Source: Flavobacteriales bacterium
GTDB lineage: Bacteria; Bacteroidota; Bacteroidia; Flavobacteriales; Schleiferiaceae
NCBI GenBank assembly: GCA_017795025.1
Contig: CP051243.1
Location: 1,674,001 to 1,738,000 of the forward strand
Length of the DNA: 64,000 nt
Direction of reading: 5' to 3'
A program made the position numbers and the translations under genes. The notes beneath the pieces are model-generated. The model saw only the letters and a list, made by a program, of their open reading frames with translations, ran no database searches and had not been told where the DNA came from. Positions 6,202-16,997 of the stretch are shown here, piece after piece; within the stretch, counting starts at the first letter, position 1, and each line of letters begins with the position of its first letter.

Positions 6202-7995
6202 ATGCGAAAAGGAATTGTTCTTCTACTTAGCCTACTGAGCACCATCAGCTTCGGACAAGGAAACTTAAAAATCGAAAGTTTCGACCTTCAAAATCCAAGT
6301 CGGGAAATAAACGATGGGCGGGCCGAAATAAAGGTTAAAGGCGGAACACCCCCCTATTATTATAAGTGGAGTAACCAAGGTACGGATACCCTTTCCAGAA
6401 CCAGCAATGGTTTGGTAGAAGGTATCCCTTACCAAGTAACGGTGCGAGACGCTAAAGGAGATACGATCTCTCAAGAGTTTAAGATAGCGGCCGAATCGGT
6501 AGCCGAAAGCTTAAACGGTACTATGAAACCGGTAGTTGACGGAATCGCAACGGTAATTTTCTGGGATCCTTTTTACGCGATGGGTCTTTACGATAACCGC
6601 GTGGTACTCGAGAACGGCGAAGTGGCCAAACACCCTAATGGCGATACGCGCACCAATAGCATTCCCTTTATTGTGATTTGGCTCATCTTCGGGGCTATCT
6701 TCTTTACCATCCGCATGGGATTTGTAAACTTCTGGGGTTGGCGTCATTCTATAAAACTAGTTAGAGGTAAATACGATGAAGATGATGCACCTGGAGAGGT
6801 GACTCACTTCCAAGCACTCGCTACTGCTGTAAGTGCCACAGTTGGACTTGGAAACATTGCTGGGGTGGCGGTAGCCATTTCCGTGGGTGGACCAGGAGCT
6901 ACTTTCTGGTTGATTGTGGTAGGCCTGTTTAGTATGGCCTCAAAATTTACCGAGTGTACCCTAGGCGTAAAATACCGTGATATTGGTGAAGACGGAGTTG
7001 TAGAAGGTGGTCCAATGCGCTATCTCCGCAAAGGATTGGCCAATAAAGGTATGGCCGGATTAGGAAAAGGTTTGGCAGTAGTATTTGCCGTCTTAGCCAT
7101 CGGCGCAAGCTTTGGTGGCGGAAATATGTTCCAGGCCAATCAGGCCTTCCAAATCATGGCCGGTGAGTTTACCTTTATGGAAGGTTATGGCAGTGTCTTC
7201 GGAATTATCATGGCCATCTTAGTGGGCACCGTAATCTTAGGAGGTATCAAAAGCATTGCTAAGGTTACCGAGAAGATTGTTCCCTTTATGGCAGGCCTTT
7301 ATGTGCTTGCTGCTTTAGTTATTATCTTCAAAAACATCGGCAATATTGGCGGTGCTTTAGAACTAATAATTGATGGAGCCTTTAGTCCAAAAGCGGCCCT
7401 AGGTGGCTTTATTGGGGTAATGATTCAAGGGGTACGCCGAGCGGCATTCTCTAACGAAGCTGGTGTAGGTAGTGCCGCGATTGCACACTCTGCAGCCAAA
7501 ACAAAACACGCCGTAAGCGAAGGCTTTGTGGCCCTATTAGAACCATTTATTGATACTGTAGTGGTATGTACCCTTACGGCACTGGTTTTAATTTTCACCG
7601 GATTTTATGATGATGGAGGCCTTGGAGGGGCGCAGCTTACTTCCCAAGCTTTTGGTAGCGTGATCTCATGGTTCCCTTATGTATTGGTAATTGCCATTTT
7701 CCTATTTGCTTTCTCAACTATGATTAGCTGGAGTTACTATGGCTTAAGAGCCTGGACCTTCTTATTTGGTCGTAACCAAACCACCGAAATTATTTACAAA
7801 GTTCTTTTCTGTGTATTTGTTTGGATAGGTTCTTCGGTAGGACTAGGCGCCGTGCTGGATTTCTCTGATATGATGATCTTGGCCATGGCCTTCCCTAATA
7901 TTATAGGTCTGCTTCTCCTTAGTGGTGAGGTACGAGCCGAACTCCGTGATTACTGGAGTAAAATCAAAGCGGGAGAAATTCTAAATACAAAGTAA
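6202..7995 (+). CDS. Sodium:alanine/glycine symporter (AGCS family) with N-terminal secreted domain
   Basis: A 597-residue transporter. Residues 1-18 are a signal peptide ending near FGQG. About 25-105 form a SprB/PKD-like beta domain (GGTPPYYYKWSNQG, YQVTVRDAKGD). The AGCS core starts near residue 130, with many membrane segments and family motifs ATVGLGNIAGVAVA, GPMRYL and FSNEAGVGSAAIAHSAA. It should import alanine or glycine with Na+. The ATG at 6202 gives the signal peptide; an in-frame start 12 codons earlier would precede it and is rejected. The periplasmic beta domain is unusual compared with the roughly 450-500 residue norm. Confidence 0.9.
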   Translation: MRKGIVLLLSLLSTISFGQGNLKIESFDLQNPSREINDGRAEIKVKGGTPPYYYKWSNQGTDTLSRTSNGLVEGIPYQVTVRDAKGDTISQEFKIAAESVAESLNGTMKPVVDGIATVIFWDPFYAMGLYDNRVVLENGEVAKHPNGDTRTNSIPFIVIWLIFGAIFFTIRMGFVNFWGWRHSIKLVRGKYDEDDAPGEVTHFQALATAVSATVGLGNIAGVAVAISVGGPGATFWLIVVGLFSMASKFTECTLGVKYRDIGEDGVVEGGPMRYLRKGLANKGMAGLGKGLAVVFAVLAIGASFGGGNMFQANQAFQIMAGEFTFMEGYGSVFGIIMAILVGTVILGGIKSIAKVTEKIVPFMAGLYVLAALVIIFKNIGNIGGALELIIDGAFSPKAALGGFIGVMIQGVRRAAFSNEAGVGSAAIAHSAAKTKHAVSEGFVALLEPFIDTVVVCTLTALVLIFTGFYDDGGLGGAQLTSQAFGSVISWFPYVLVIAIFLFAFSTMISWSYYGLRAWTFLFGRNQTTEIIYKVLFCVFVWIGSSVGLGAVLDFSDMMILAMAFPNIIGLLLLSGEVRAELRDYWSKIKAGEILNTK

Positions 7996-8013
7996 GCGAG
8001 CAAAGGATTCGCT

Positions 8014-8021
8014 TAACTTTG
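8014..8021 (+). promoter_or_regulatory. -7 box of the ABC exporter gene
   Basis: TAACTTTG is a perfect TAnnTTTG 19 nt before the ATG at 8041. No convincing -33 TTG was seen. Confidence 0.55.
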
Positions 8022-8040
8022 CCGCCCACAAAAAACAGCC

Positions 8041-9819
8041 ATGGCGGAAGCTAAAAACAAGAAGCCTCGTATTTCAAAGGATGCCCTTCGAAAGTCGCTC
8101 AGGCTCTATAAATACGTTAAACCGTATCGCGGAGAATTTAGTATCGGACTGCTGTTCTTGGTGTTAAGCTCAGCAGCAAACCTAGCCTTTCCAAAGTATT
8201 TGGGAGAATTGGTAGATGCGACCAACTCCGAAACCATCTTCGAAAACATACAGCGGGTCTCCGGGATTCTGGCCTTAATTTTAATCGCGCAGGCCATTGT
8301 GTCCTTTTTTCGGGTGGTGATTTTCGTTAATGTGACTCAGAAAACTTTGGCCAGCCTACGAAAGGCTACTTATGAGCATCTTATTCAACTACCCATAAGC
8401 TTCTTTAACCGCAAACGAGTGGGTGAATTAAACTCTCGGATCTCATCAGATATTTCCTTGCTACAAGAAACCTTCACCACTACCCTGGCCGAGTTTATTC
8501 GTCAGATGATTATCATTTTTGGCGGAATTACCATCTTACTGGTTACCTCCCCCAAACTCACCGGTTTTATGTTATTGGTGGTGCCGGTAGTGATGATTAT
8601 CGCAGTATTCTTTGGGCGTTTTATCCGCAACTATGCCAAGCGTATGCAGGATGAAGTGGCCGATTCGAATACCATCGTGGAAGAAACGCTGCAGGGCATC
8701 TTCAACGTAAAAGCCTATGCCAACGAGTTTTACGAAATTGCACGTTATCGAAAGCGAACCGATGAAGTGGCCCGCTTAGGTATGCGAGGTGGTTTGTACC
8801 GAGGTGCCTTTAGTTCCTTTATGATTATTGGCCTCTTTGGTGCTTTGGTGGCCGTCATCTGGCAAGGGGTTAACCTTATGGCTGAAGGAGAATTGCTAGC
8901 CGGTGAATTAATTAGCTTTCTTTTCTATAGCGCTTTTATCGGCGGCTCCATAGGTGGTTTAGCAAATGTTTACGCCAACCTTCAAAAAGCCATTGGCGCC
9001 ACTGAAGACCTGATGGATATTTTTAACGAAGGAAAGGAAGATCTACAGTCTGCAGAAGAAAGGTCCAAGCTAAACGATTTTAAAGGTTCCATTCAATTGC
9101 AGGATGTTAGCTTTAGTTACCCTAATCGTCCCGAACAGCAAGTATTAAAAAACTTAAACCTGGAGATTAAAGCTGGGGAACAAGTGGCCGTAGTGGGTCC
9201 AAGTGGTGCTGGAAAATCCACTCTAGTTTCGCTCATTCTCAACTTCTACGAAACGGAAAATGGCATCCTAAGCTTCGATGAGCGACCGGCCTCCAAATAC
9301 CAGTTATCGGCTCTACGCGATCAAATGGCGGTGGTTCCCCAGGATGTTTTCCTTTTTGGAGGAAGCATCAAAGAAAATATCGAGTATGGACGTCCGGGTG
9401 CCAACGAGGAGCAAATTATTGCGGCCGCCAAACAGGCCAATGCTTGGGAGTTTATTAATCGGTTCCCCGAAGGACTTAATACCTTAGTAGGCGAGCGAGG
9501 CGTTCAACTTTCAGGTGGCCAAAGACAAAGAGTGGCCATCGCCAGAGCGATTCTTAAAGATCCTCGCATCCTTATTTTAGATGAAGCAACTTCGGCCCTG
9601 GACTCCGAGTCGGAACGTTTAGTTCAAGATGCCCTCGATCATCTTATGAAAGGGCGTACTTCCATCGTAATTGCACACCGATTAGCTACGGTGCGTGCTG
9701 CCGACCGTATCTTGGTTTTAAATCAAGGCGAAATTGTGGAAAGCGGCAATCATGACGAACTAATGAAGAAAGAGGAAGGTCTGTATCGCGAATTGAGTAA
9801 CCTTCAGTTTAACGCTTAA
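8041..9819 (+). CDS. ABC exporter, fused permease and ATPase (MsbA/MDR type)
   Basis: A 592-residue half-transporter expected to dimerise in the inner membrane and export a lipid or drug. The type IV transmembrane domain spans about residues 25-320 with six helices. The nucleotide-binding domain has Walker A GPSGAGKST, signature LSGGQRQR, Walker B ILILDEATSALD and switch His in IVIAHRL. It lies 45 nt after the symporter with its own -7 box. The substrate cannot be told; lipid A-core flipping (MsbA) is one possibility. Confidence 0.92.
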   Translation: MAEAKNKKPRISKDALRKSLRLYKYVKPYRGEFSIGLLFLVLSSAANLAFPKYLGELVDATNSETIFENIQRVSGILALILIAQAIVSFFRVVIFVNVTQKTLASLRKATYEHLIQLPISFFNRKRVGELNSRISSDISLLQETFTTTLAEFIRQMIIIFGGITILLVTSPKLTGFMLLVVPVVMIIAVFFGRFIRNYAKRMQDEVADSNTIVEETLQGIFNVKAYANEFYEIARYRKRTDEVARLGMRGGLYRGAFSSFMIIGLFGALVAVIWQGVNLMAEGELLAGELISFLFYSAFIGGSIGGLANVYANLQKAIGATEDLMDIFNEGKEDLQSAEERSKLNDFKGSIQLQDVSFSYPNRPEQQVLKNLNLEIKAGEQVAVVGPSGAGKSTLVSLILNFYETENGILSFDERPASKYQLSALRDQMAVVPQDVFLFGGSIKENIEYGRPGANEEQIIAAAKQANAWEFINRFPEGLNTLVGERGVQLSGGQRQRVAIARAILKDPRILILDEATSALDSESERLVQDALDHLMKGRTSIVIAHRLATVRAADRILVLNQGEIVESGNHDELMKKEEGLYRELSNLQFNA

Positions 9820-9916
9820 GCGAACCAAGCTTAATCCGAGGCACCGAGAAATCGGTATAAACAGCTCATTGTTTAAATAATAAATCCTCCCCACTGAAAT
9901 CCAATCCTATTCCTTT

Positions 9917-9924
9917 TAAATTTG
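9917..9924 (+). promoter_or_regulatory. -7 box directly before the divIC-like gene
   Basis: TAAATTTG, perfect TAnnTTTG, ends 6 nt before the ATG at 9930, so the transcript may be leaderless or nearly so. Confidence 0.55.
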
Positions 9925-9929
9925 AATTC

Positions 9930-10256
9930 ATGCGTGAGTTCTGGGAAAGTCTCAAAAATAAAACCTGGTTTAAGATCATCAGCAACCGCTTTGTATTAAG
10001 CAGTTTGCTCTTTGTTTTATGGATGGGCTTTTTAGATGTGAACTCTTGGCTTATCCACCACGAATTAGACCAGGAACTGGATGACTTAAAGACCAGCATT
10101 GAGTACTATCAATCGGAAATTGAAAAAGACGAAGCCCGCCTTGAGCAGTTAAACTCCAACCCAGAAAACCTCGAAAAATTTGCCCGCGAGCAATACTATC
10201 TATGTGCACCGGGTGAAGAGATTTTCCTCATCGAAACTTCAGAAGAAACAGAATAA
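9930..10256 (+). CDS. Septum formation initiator, DivIC/FtsB family
   Basis: A 108-residue bitopic protein with one membrane helix (about residues 22-40) followed by a periplasmic coiled coil rich in Glu/Leu (about 45-80) and the family tail NPENLEKFAREQYYLCAPGEEIFLI. FtsB/DivIC links FtsL and FtsQ in the divisome. In Flavobacteriia this gene often precedes methylmalonyl-CoA mutase genes, as it nearly does here with one large gene in between. Confidence 0.85.
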   Translation: MREFWESLKNKTWFKIISNRFVLSSLLFVLWMGFLDVNSWLIHHELDQELDDLKTSIEYYQSEIEKDEARLEQLNSNPENLEKFAREQYYLCAPGEEIFLIETSEETE

Positions 10257-10328
10257 GCCCTTTCCGCTATAGCATAGATCGTGCTTAAAACTTTTGCTTC
10301 GTACTTTAGAGGCAAAAGAACACCAAAC

Positions 10329-13300
10329 ATGATATTAAGGATTACCCGAAACCTCCTTAGCCTTTTCTTAATTGGATTAATTTCCATTCCCCTTAATGCC
10401 CAAATCGACACCAGCTACCTCAGTAGCCTGGAATGGCGAAATATTGGCCCCTGGCGAGGCGGTCGATCATGTGCCGTAACCGGAGTGGCTGGACAAGCCA
10501 ATCTCTTTTATTTCGGCAGCACCGGAGGTGGTGTATGGCGCAGTACTGATGCTGGCAACTCCTGGGAAAATATTTCGGATGGATTTTTTGGCGGAAGTAT
10601 CGGTGCCATTGCCGTGGCGCCCTCCGACCCTAATGTGATTTACGTGGGTCAAGGAGAAGAAACCGTGCGTGGCAATGTGAGCTCAGGCTTTGGGGTTTGG
10701 AAAACCCTTGATGCTGGGAAGACTTGGCAGTTTATGGGCTTGAAAGACACCCGACATATCGGACGGATACGGGTACATCCTAAAAACCCGGATATTGCCT
10801 ACGTAGCAGCGATGGGTAACCTATATAAGGATACCGAAGAGCGCGGGGTTTATAAAACCACCGACGGTGGAAAGACTTGGCAACGCATCCTCTTTTCGGA
10901 TGCTGGTAGCGGCGCAGTGGACCTTCTGATAGATCCGCAAAATTACCGCACCCTCTACGCCTCCACTTGGACCATCCGCCGGACCCCTTACTCCCTTTCC
11001 AGTGGTGGCAAGGGCTCTAAACTTTGGAAAAGCACCGATGAAGGGGAAAGCTGGCAGGAAATCTCTAATAATGAAGGCTTCCCAAAAGGACTTAAAGGTA
11101 TTATTGGCGTAGCGGTGTCGCCCGCCAATAACCAAAGGGTTTGGGCTCAGGTAGAAAATGAACCTGATGGTGGCTTATACCGCAGCGATAATGGCGGTAA
11201 AACCTGGAAAAAATTGAACAATGATCGCGCATTACGTCAGAGGGCCTGGTACTACACCCGAATTTATGCGCACCCTAGTGATGTTGATCAAGTTTATGTG
11301 ATGAACGTACGCTATCACCACTCCAAAGACGGAGGTAAAACCTTTACCCCACATAATGCCCCGCACGGCGATCATCATGATTTATGGATCGATCCCCAAA
11401 ACCCCGACCGCATGATTATTGGCGATGATGGTGGGGCTCAGGTAAGCTTCGATGCGGGTGCCAATTGGACTACTTACTACAATCAACCTACCGCACAGTT
11501 TTATCGGGTGAATGTCGATAATCACTTCCCCTTTAGAATTTACGGCGCCCAACAGGATAATAGTTCCATCCGAATTTTACATCGCAGTGATAGTTACTTT
11601 ATCACCGAGAGTGATTGGGAGCAAACGGCTGGCGGGGAAGCTGGCCATCATGCGATCTACCCAAAAAATGAAGACATCGTGTTTGGTGGTGAGTATGGCG
11701 GATTTATGGCTCGGATTAATCACCAAACCAATCAACGTCAAGCCACCCATATTTGGCCTAACAACCCCTTAGGACATGGCGTGGAGAACATGAAGTACCG
11801 CTTCCAATGGAATTACCCCATGTTTTTCTCCAAGCACAATCCTCAAGAATTATACGCCTTTAGTAACCATGTTCATCGTAGCACCGACCTCGGAAAAACC
11901 TGGGAAACCTTATCGGGCGATTTAACTACCGATGACTCATCGAAACAGGGACCTTCGGGAGGTCCGATTACAAAGGACAACACCGCGGTGGAATACTACT
12001 GTACCATATTTGCCGCAGCAGAATCTGTTACCGAGGCTGGTGTTTTGTGGACCGGTAGCGATGATGGACGGGTTCACCTCAGCAAAGATCATGGTGAAAA
12101 TTGGCAGGAGGTTACGCCCAAAGGCCTACCCGAATTCACACAAATTAATAGCATGGAAGCCGATCCCTTTAATGCGGGCGGCCTCTATTTGGCTGGAACC
12201 CGTTATAAATGGGGCGACTTCCAACCCTATCTCTATTACACTTCGAATTACGGTCAATCTTGGCAGCGAATTGATGCCGGCGGTATTCCCAGAGAGCATT
12301 TTACACGCGTTATTCGCACGGATCCCAATCACGAAGGATTGCTTTTTGCTGGAACCGAATACGGCCTATACCTTTCGGTAGATGGCGGGGAACAATGGCA
12401 AGCATTTCAAAATAATCTACCTGAAACGCCCATTACCGACCTGGCGGTTAAGGATCGCCATTTGATAGCGGCCACCCAAGGACGCGGCTTTTGGATCCTC
12501 GACGACCTCAGCCCACTTTATGAACTCGATCAAAGCTTTAATCGGGAGCGTCACCTGTTTACCCCAAAGCCCACTTATTTAATGCAAGCGGGATATGGAG
12601 GAAAGTCTAAATCGGCCGGCGAAAATCACCCAAATGGCTTAATCCTAAATTACTATCTCCAGGATTTGGACAGCAACCTTAACTATCAATTGCGTTTTAT
12701 TGATGCCAAAGGAAAAGTAGTACGGCATTTTCACTCTAAAACAGAGCAGAAAAGTGCTAAATGGGAGCCTAAAAAAGGCGCCAATCGCTTTATTTGGAAT
12801 TTACGAGAACCTGGCTTTGAGCCTATTCAGGGGATGATTCTTTGGTATGTTTTGCGACAAGGCCCCTACATCTTACCCGGAAACTATACCGCTGAGCTCA
12901 TCGCTGGAAACGACACCCTTCGCAGCCAGTTCCCGGTTATTTTAGATCCGCGCCTTTCGGCAGATGATATGGAACTACAAGCCCAACATGACTTCATGGA
13001 TCGTATCCGTCAGGGAATGGACAGTATGAATACTTGTATTCGGGAAATTCGAAGTTTAAGAACCGACCTCGAAAGAGCTCAAAAACGTCTTTCCGATAGT
13101 ACTTTATCGAAAAGGGTGGAGCGTCTATTAAAGGAAAGTCAAGCCATCGAGGAAGCCCTATATCAAACCCAAAATCGCAGCCCTCAAGATCCCTTAAACT
13201 ACCCTATTCGCTTAAACAACAAATACGGACACTTGGGAGCCTTGGCTTCGATTGGATTTCAAGCGCCTACCGCATCGATGCTAGCGGTAGAACAAGAGCT

Positions 13301-13409
13301 TATGACCAAGATTGAGGCCGAGTTTGCCAAATGGGAAGCCTTAAAGAAAGAAGCTGAAACCTTAAATGCCGATTTACGAGCGAGCGATTTCGACATTTTA
13401 AAGTGGTAA
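10329..13409 (+). CDS. Large exported BNR/sortilin-like beta-propeller protein
   Basis: A 1026-residue exported protein. The start MILRITRN gives a signal peptide cleaved near LNAQ; an in-frame codon 16 residues earlier is rejected. Residues about 50-720 hold many BNR/sialidase repeats of the form S-x-D-x-G-x-T-W (RSTDAGNSWENI, KTTDGGKTWQRI, RSDNGGKTWKKL), typical of VPS10/sortilin-like propellers. The C-terminal third has a beta sandwich (about 760-880) and a helical, coiled-coil-like end. No type IX sorting tail is seen. Similar proteins are annotated as glycosyl hydrolases without proof; a binding or proteolysis-linked role is equally possible. Confidence 0.78.
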   Translation: MILRITRNLLSLFLIGLISIPLNAQIDTSYLSSLEWRNIGPWRGGRSCAVTGVAGQANLFYFGSTGGGVWRSTDAGNSWENISDGFFGGSIGAIAVAPSDPNVIYVGQGEETVRGNVSSGFGVWKTLDAGKTWQFMGLKDTRHIGRIRVHPKNPDIAYVAAMGNLYKDTEERGVYKTTDGGKTWQRILFSDAGSGAVDLLIDPQNYRTLYASTWTIRRTPYSLSSGGKGSKLWKSTDEGESWQEISNNEGFPKGLKGIIGVAVSPANNQRVWAQVENEPDGGLYRSDNGGKTWKKLNNDRALRQRAWYYTRIYAHPSDVDQVYVMNVRYHHSKDGGKTFTPHNAPHGDHHDLWIDPQNPDRMIIGDDGGAQVSFDAGANWTTYYNQPTAQFYRVNVDNHFPFRIYGAQQDNSSIRILHRSDSYFITESDWEQTAGGEAGHHAIYPKNEDIVFGGEYGGFMARINHQTNQRQATHIWPNNPLGHGVENMKYRFQWNYPMFFSKHNPQELYAFSNHVHRSTDLGKTWETLSGDLTTDDSSKQGPSGGPITKDNTAVEYYCTIFAAAESVTEAGVLWTGSDDGRVHLSKDHGENWQEVTPKGLPEFTQINSMEADPFNAGGLYLAGTRYKWGDFQPYLYYTSNYGQSWQRIDAGGIPREHFTRVIRTDPNHEGLLFAGTEYGLYLSVDGGEQWQAFQNNLPETPITDLAVKDRHLIAATQGRGFWILDDLSPLYELDQSFNRERHLFTPKPTYLMQAGYGGKSKSAGENHPNGLILNYYLQDLDSNLNYQLRFIDAKGKVVRHFHSKTEQKSAKWEPKKGANRFIWNLREPGFEPIQGMILWYVLRQGPYILPGNYTAELIAGNDTLRSQFPVILDPRLSADDMELQAQHDFMDRIRQGMDSMNTCIREIRSLRTDLERAQKRLSDSTLSKRVERLLKESQAIEEALYQTQNRSPQDPLNYPIRLNNKYGHLGALASIGFQAPTASMLAVEQELMTKIEAEFAKWEALKKEAETLNADLRASDFDILKW

Positions 13410-13470
13410 ACTGACATTACACCATAAGCAAACGCTCAATAATTAAGACCTTTGTATAAAATTTAAAAGC

Positions 13471-14862
13471 ATGTCTGAACCCCATCTTTTTGCCGAATTC
13501 AGCGGTCAAAGCGAGGCGGAATGGAAGGCCAAGATTACTAAGGATTTACGCGGTAAAGCCTACGAAGAAATTATCCGTCAAAATGCTGACGGAATTTCCA
13601 TCCAACCTATATATACCTCCGAAAGCACCGAATTAAAGCAACAAGCTTTAAAGGAGCATCCGAAATGGGATAATGTATTGGAAATTCTGGTTGAGGATGC
13701 CGAACAAGCCAATAAGGAAGCCTTAAACTACCTCAACCGCGGAGCCACCTCCCTCCTATTTTATTTGGTCGGAAAAGTTGATTTGGCGGTTCTACTTAAG
13801 GATATTCAACTCGAATATATCTGCACCAACTTTGTGATGGAAGGCTCGGTAGATTACTACCGACAGTCGTTTAAAGACCTCCTAGAAACCCGCGGTTTAG
13901 AAGAATCCGAACTAGAGGGCAGCTTCAACTTTGACATTCTCGAAAACCTAGCGCGCACCGGGAATTGGTTCGATTCGGAAACTGCCGACTTTGAGGCAGT
14001 CCGTGATCTATACGCCGCCAATTTTAAAGGGATGCGCAGTTTAGCCGTAAACACCAATCTCTTTGCCAATGCCGGAGCGAGCAGTGCCCAGCAACTTGGA
14101 ATTGCCCTTGCTATGGCCTACGAGTATGCCCATCGCCTCGAACTTAAAGAAAGCCGTTCCTTTTGGATCAATTTTGCAATTGGCTCGGATTACTTTGAGG
14201 AAATCGCCAAGCTGAGAGCCTTTCGTCGGCTTTGGTCGCAATGGCAAAAAGAACTGGGTATTCCCTTAACGGAGGTTCGGATTTACGCCGAAACGGCCTT
14301 GCGAAATAAAAGCATCCTTGATAAGTACAACAACCTCATCCGCACTACCGCCGAAGCCATGGCCGCTGTGATTGGTGGGGCAACCGAAGTTTGCATCAAA
14401 GGATTTGGCGAGCCTTTGGAAGATTTAGGTTTCTTCCCGCGTCGACTGGCTTTAAACCAACTCAGCATACTACAACATGAAAGTCGCTTTGATCAGGTAA
14501 GAGATATGGCCGCCGGCAACTATTGGGTCGAAAACCTCACGGAAGGTTTGGCTGCAAAAGGTTGGGACTTCTTTAAAGCCATCGAGGAGCAAGGGGGTTA
14601 CCTCAAAGCCCTAAGCAGTGGTTGGTTGCAAAGTGAAATTGCGAAAATGGCTGAAAAGGAGCAGGCGCTTTTTGATCAAGGCCAGCGTAAGATGATTGGG
14701 GTAAACATCTACCGGAAGGAAGATGAAGAATACAGCCCCGAAATTAGACAAGCACTAGAAAAGAGCGCAAGGCCAAACAAGGGCCATGTTGAGGCGATTA
14801 AAGCCCATCGTCTAGCCGAATCATTGGAAAAAGAAATCATCCTCGAAAAAACAAACTCATGA
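13471..14862 (+). CDS. mutA: Methylmalonyl-CoA mutase small subunit
   Basis: A 463-residue paralog of the catalytic subunit that pairs with MutB. It keeps the mutase TIM-barrel fold but is diverged and has no C-terminal B12 domain. Motifs include [21 protein letters not shown] and [13 protein letters not shown]. The gene overlaps mutB by 4 nt (ATGA). The heterodimer converts (R)-methylmalonyl-CoA and succinyl-CoA in propionate metabolism. Confidence 0.92.
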   Translation: MSEPHLFAEFSGQSEAEWKAKITKDLRGKAYEEIIRQNADGISIQPIYTSESTELKQQALKEHPKWDNVLEILVEDAEQANKEALNYLNRGATSLLFYLVGKVDLAVLLKDIQLEYICTNFVMEGSVDYYRQSFKDLLETRGLEESELEGSFNFDILENLARTGNWFDSETADFEAVRDLYAANFKGMRSLAVNTNLFANAGASSAQQLGIALAMAYEYAHRLELKESRSFWINFAIGSDYFEEIAKLRAFRRLWSQWQKELGIPLTEVRIYAETALRNKSILDKYNNLIRTTAEAMAAVIGGATEVCIKGFGEPLEDLGFFPRRLALNQLSILQHESRFDQVRDMAAGNYWVENLTEGLAAKGWDFFKAIEEQGGYLKALSSGWLQSEIAKMAEKEQALFDQGQRKMIGVNIYRKEDEEYSPEIRQALEKSARPNKGHVEAIKAHRLAESLEKEIILEKTNS

Positions 14863-16997
14863 GCCGTCATACCTTTAGCGAACGCTATCAGGGCCTAGAC
14901 TATCAGGCTCCCAATTCCGAACCCCATTACTGGAAATCTCCTGAGGGTTTAGAAATACCAAGCTTATTCAAGAAAAGTGACTTTGAGAAAATCAGGCACC
15001 GCAACTTTGTTGCCGGATTACCTCCCTATTTAAGAGGTCCCTACAGCAGCATGTACACCTTGCGACCATGGACCATTCGCCAGTATGCCGGTTTTAGTAC
15101 TGCCGAGGAATCGAATGCCTTTTACCGTCGCAATTTAGCCGCCGGACAAAAAGGGCTTTCGGTAGCCTTCGATTTAGCGACCCACCGCGGTTACGACTCG
15201 GATCATGAGCGAGTAGTTGGCGATGTCGGTAAAGCGGGGGTAGCAATCGACAGTGTCGAAGACATGAAAATCCTCTTTGATCAAATTCCTTTGGATCAGA
15301 TGTCGGTTTCCATGACCATGAACGGAGCCGTAATTCCGATTATGGCCTTTTACATTGTGGCCGCCGAAGAACAAGGGGTAAAGCCCGAGCAGCTCTCTGG
15401 CACTATTCAGAATGATATTCTTAAGGAATTTATGGTGCGGAATACCTATATCTATCCGCCCCTTCCTTCCATGCGCATTATTGCGGATATTTTCGAATTC
15501 ACCAGCCGGAATATGCCGCGCTTTAATAGTATTTCCATTAGTGGTTATCACATGCATGAAGCAGGTGCGACTGCTGATATTGAATTGGCCTACACCTTAG
15601 CTGATGGCTTGGAGTATATCCGCACCGGATTAAAAGCAGGTTTAAAAATCGACGACTTTGCTCCTCGGCTTTCCTTCTTCTGGGGAATAGGTATGAACCA
15701 TTTTATGGAAATTGCCAAAATGCGGGCTGGCCGGATGTTGTGGGCCAAGTTGGTAAAACAGTTTGAGCCAGAAAACCCAAAGTCTATGGCCTTGCGTACC
15801 CATAGTCAAACTAGTGGTTATAGTTTAACCGAGCAAGACCCCTTTAACAATGTAGCTCGTACCACGATTGAGGCTATGGCCGCAGCCTTTGGGGGCACCC
15901 AAAGTTTGCATACCAATTCCTTGGATGAAGCCATCGCTCTGCCTACGGACTTTTCAGCGCGTATCGCACGTAATACCCAGCTTATTCTTCAAGAAGAATT
16001 GGGCATTAATCGCAGCGCCGACCCTTGGGGAGGCTCTTGGTATGTGGAGTACCTCACCGAACAAATTGCCAAAAAAGCTTGGAAGCTGATTGAAGAAGTG
16101 GAAGACCTGGGCGGCATGGCCAAGGCAATAGAAACGGGCATTCCTAAAATGCGGATTGAAGAAGCGGCCGCGAAAAAGCAAGCTCGCATCGATTCTGGAA
16201 AAGAATGGATTATTGGCGTTAACAGTTACAAAAACGAAAAAGACGAACCGATTGAGCTCCTCGAGGTTGATAATGCAGAGGTTCGTCGCAAGCAAATTGA
16301 GCGACTAAATAAGCTTAAAGCCCAGCGTTATGAAGCGGCAGTAAGTGACTGCCTAGCAGCGCTCGAAAATGCAGCGCGTACGGGTGATGGCAACTTACTG
16401 GCCTTGGCCGTCGATGCGGCGCGAAATAGAGCCACTTTAGGGGAAATTAGCTTGGCTCTTGAAAAAGCTTTTGGCCGATATACCGCCACCATTCGCAGTA
16501 TTAGCGGAGTATACAGCAATGAGATGAAGCAAGACGATAAATTTAAAAGGGCCCAAGAACTAGCCGATAAATTTGAAGCGGCGGAAGGGCGACGTCCCCG
16601 AATTATGATTGCTAAAATGGGGCAAGATGGTCATGATCGCGGTGCCAAAGTAGTGGCTACTTCCTTTGCCGATTTAGGTTTTGATGTGGATATAGGCCCC
16701 TTGTTCCAAACCCCGGCAGAGGCCGCTAAGCAAGCAGTGGAAAACGACGTGCATCTTTTAGGGGTTTCTTCCTTGGCCGCGGGTCATAAAACCTTAGTCC
16801 CCCAGGTAATCGAAGAGCTTAAAAAATTGGGTCGGGAAGATATTCTGGTGATTGCCGGTGGGGTAATCCCCCCTAATGATTACGACTACCTATTTAATGC
16901 TGGCGTGGTGGGTGTATTTGGCCCTGGGACCGTGATTGCCGAGGCCGCTGCTAGGATATTGGAAATCATGCTAGGAGAAAATGAAATTGTTAGCTAA
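14859..16997 (+). CDS. mutB: Methylmalonyl-CoA mutase large (catalytic) subunit
   Basis: A 712-residue adenosylcobalamin enzyme. The barrel domain includes [49 protein letters not shown] and [10 protein letters not shown]. The B12-binding domain begins near 575 with the ligand motif D-x-H-x-x-G at 590-595 (DGHDRG). Length fits the family. It is followed with one-base overlaps by ybaB and then meaB, the repair GTPase, giving a coherent operon. Confidence 0.97.
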   Translation: MSRHTFSERYQGLDYQAPNSEPHYWKSPEGLEIPSLFKKSDFEKIRHRNFVAGLPPYLRGPYSSMYTLRPWTIRQYAGFSTAEESNAFYRRNLAAGQKGLSVAFDLATHRGYDSDHERVVGDVGKAGVAIDSVEDMKILFDQIPLDQMSVSMTMNGAVIPIMAFYIVAAEEQGVKPEQLSGTIQNDILKEFMVRNTYIYPPLPSMRIIADIFEFTSRNMPRFNSISISGYHMHEAGATADIELAYTLADGLEYIRTGLKAGLKIDDFAPRLSFFWGIGMNHFMEIAKMRAGRMLWAKLVKQFEPENPKSMALRTHSQTSGYSLTEQDPFNNVARTTIEAMAAAFGGTQSLHTNSLDEAIALPTDFSARIARNTQLILQEELGINRSADPWGGSWYVEYLTEQIAKKAWKLIEEVEDLGGMAKAIETGIPKMRIEEAAAKKQARIDSGKEWIIGVNSYKNEKDEPIELLEVDNAEVRRKQIERLNKLKAQRYEAAVSDCLAALENAARTGDGNLLALAVDAARNRATLGEISLALEKAFGRYTATIRSISGVYSNEMKQDDKFKRAQELADKFEAAEGRRPRIMIAKMGQDGHDRGAKVVATSFADLGFDVDIGPLFQTPAEAAKQAVENDVHLLGVSSLAAGHKTLVPQVIEELKKLGREDILVIAGGVIPPNDYDYLFNAGVVGVFGPGTVIAEAAARILEIMLGENEIVS

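Noticed and set aside
10821-11135. Long antisense open frames within the BNR protein and other large genes
   Set aside because: They are shadows of strongly coding frames and lack promoters, motifs and sensible composition.
13410-13470. Cobalamin riboswitch before the mutase operon
   Set aside because: The gap is only 61 nt, too short, and no B12-box was seen.
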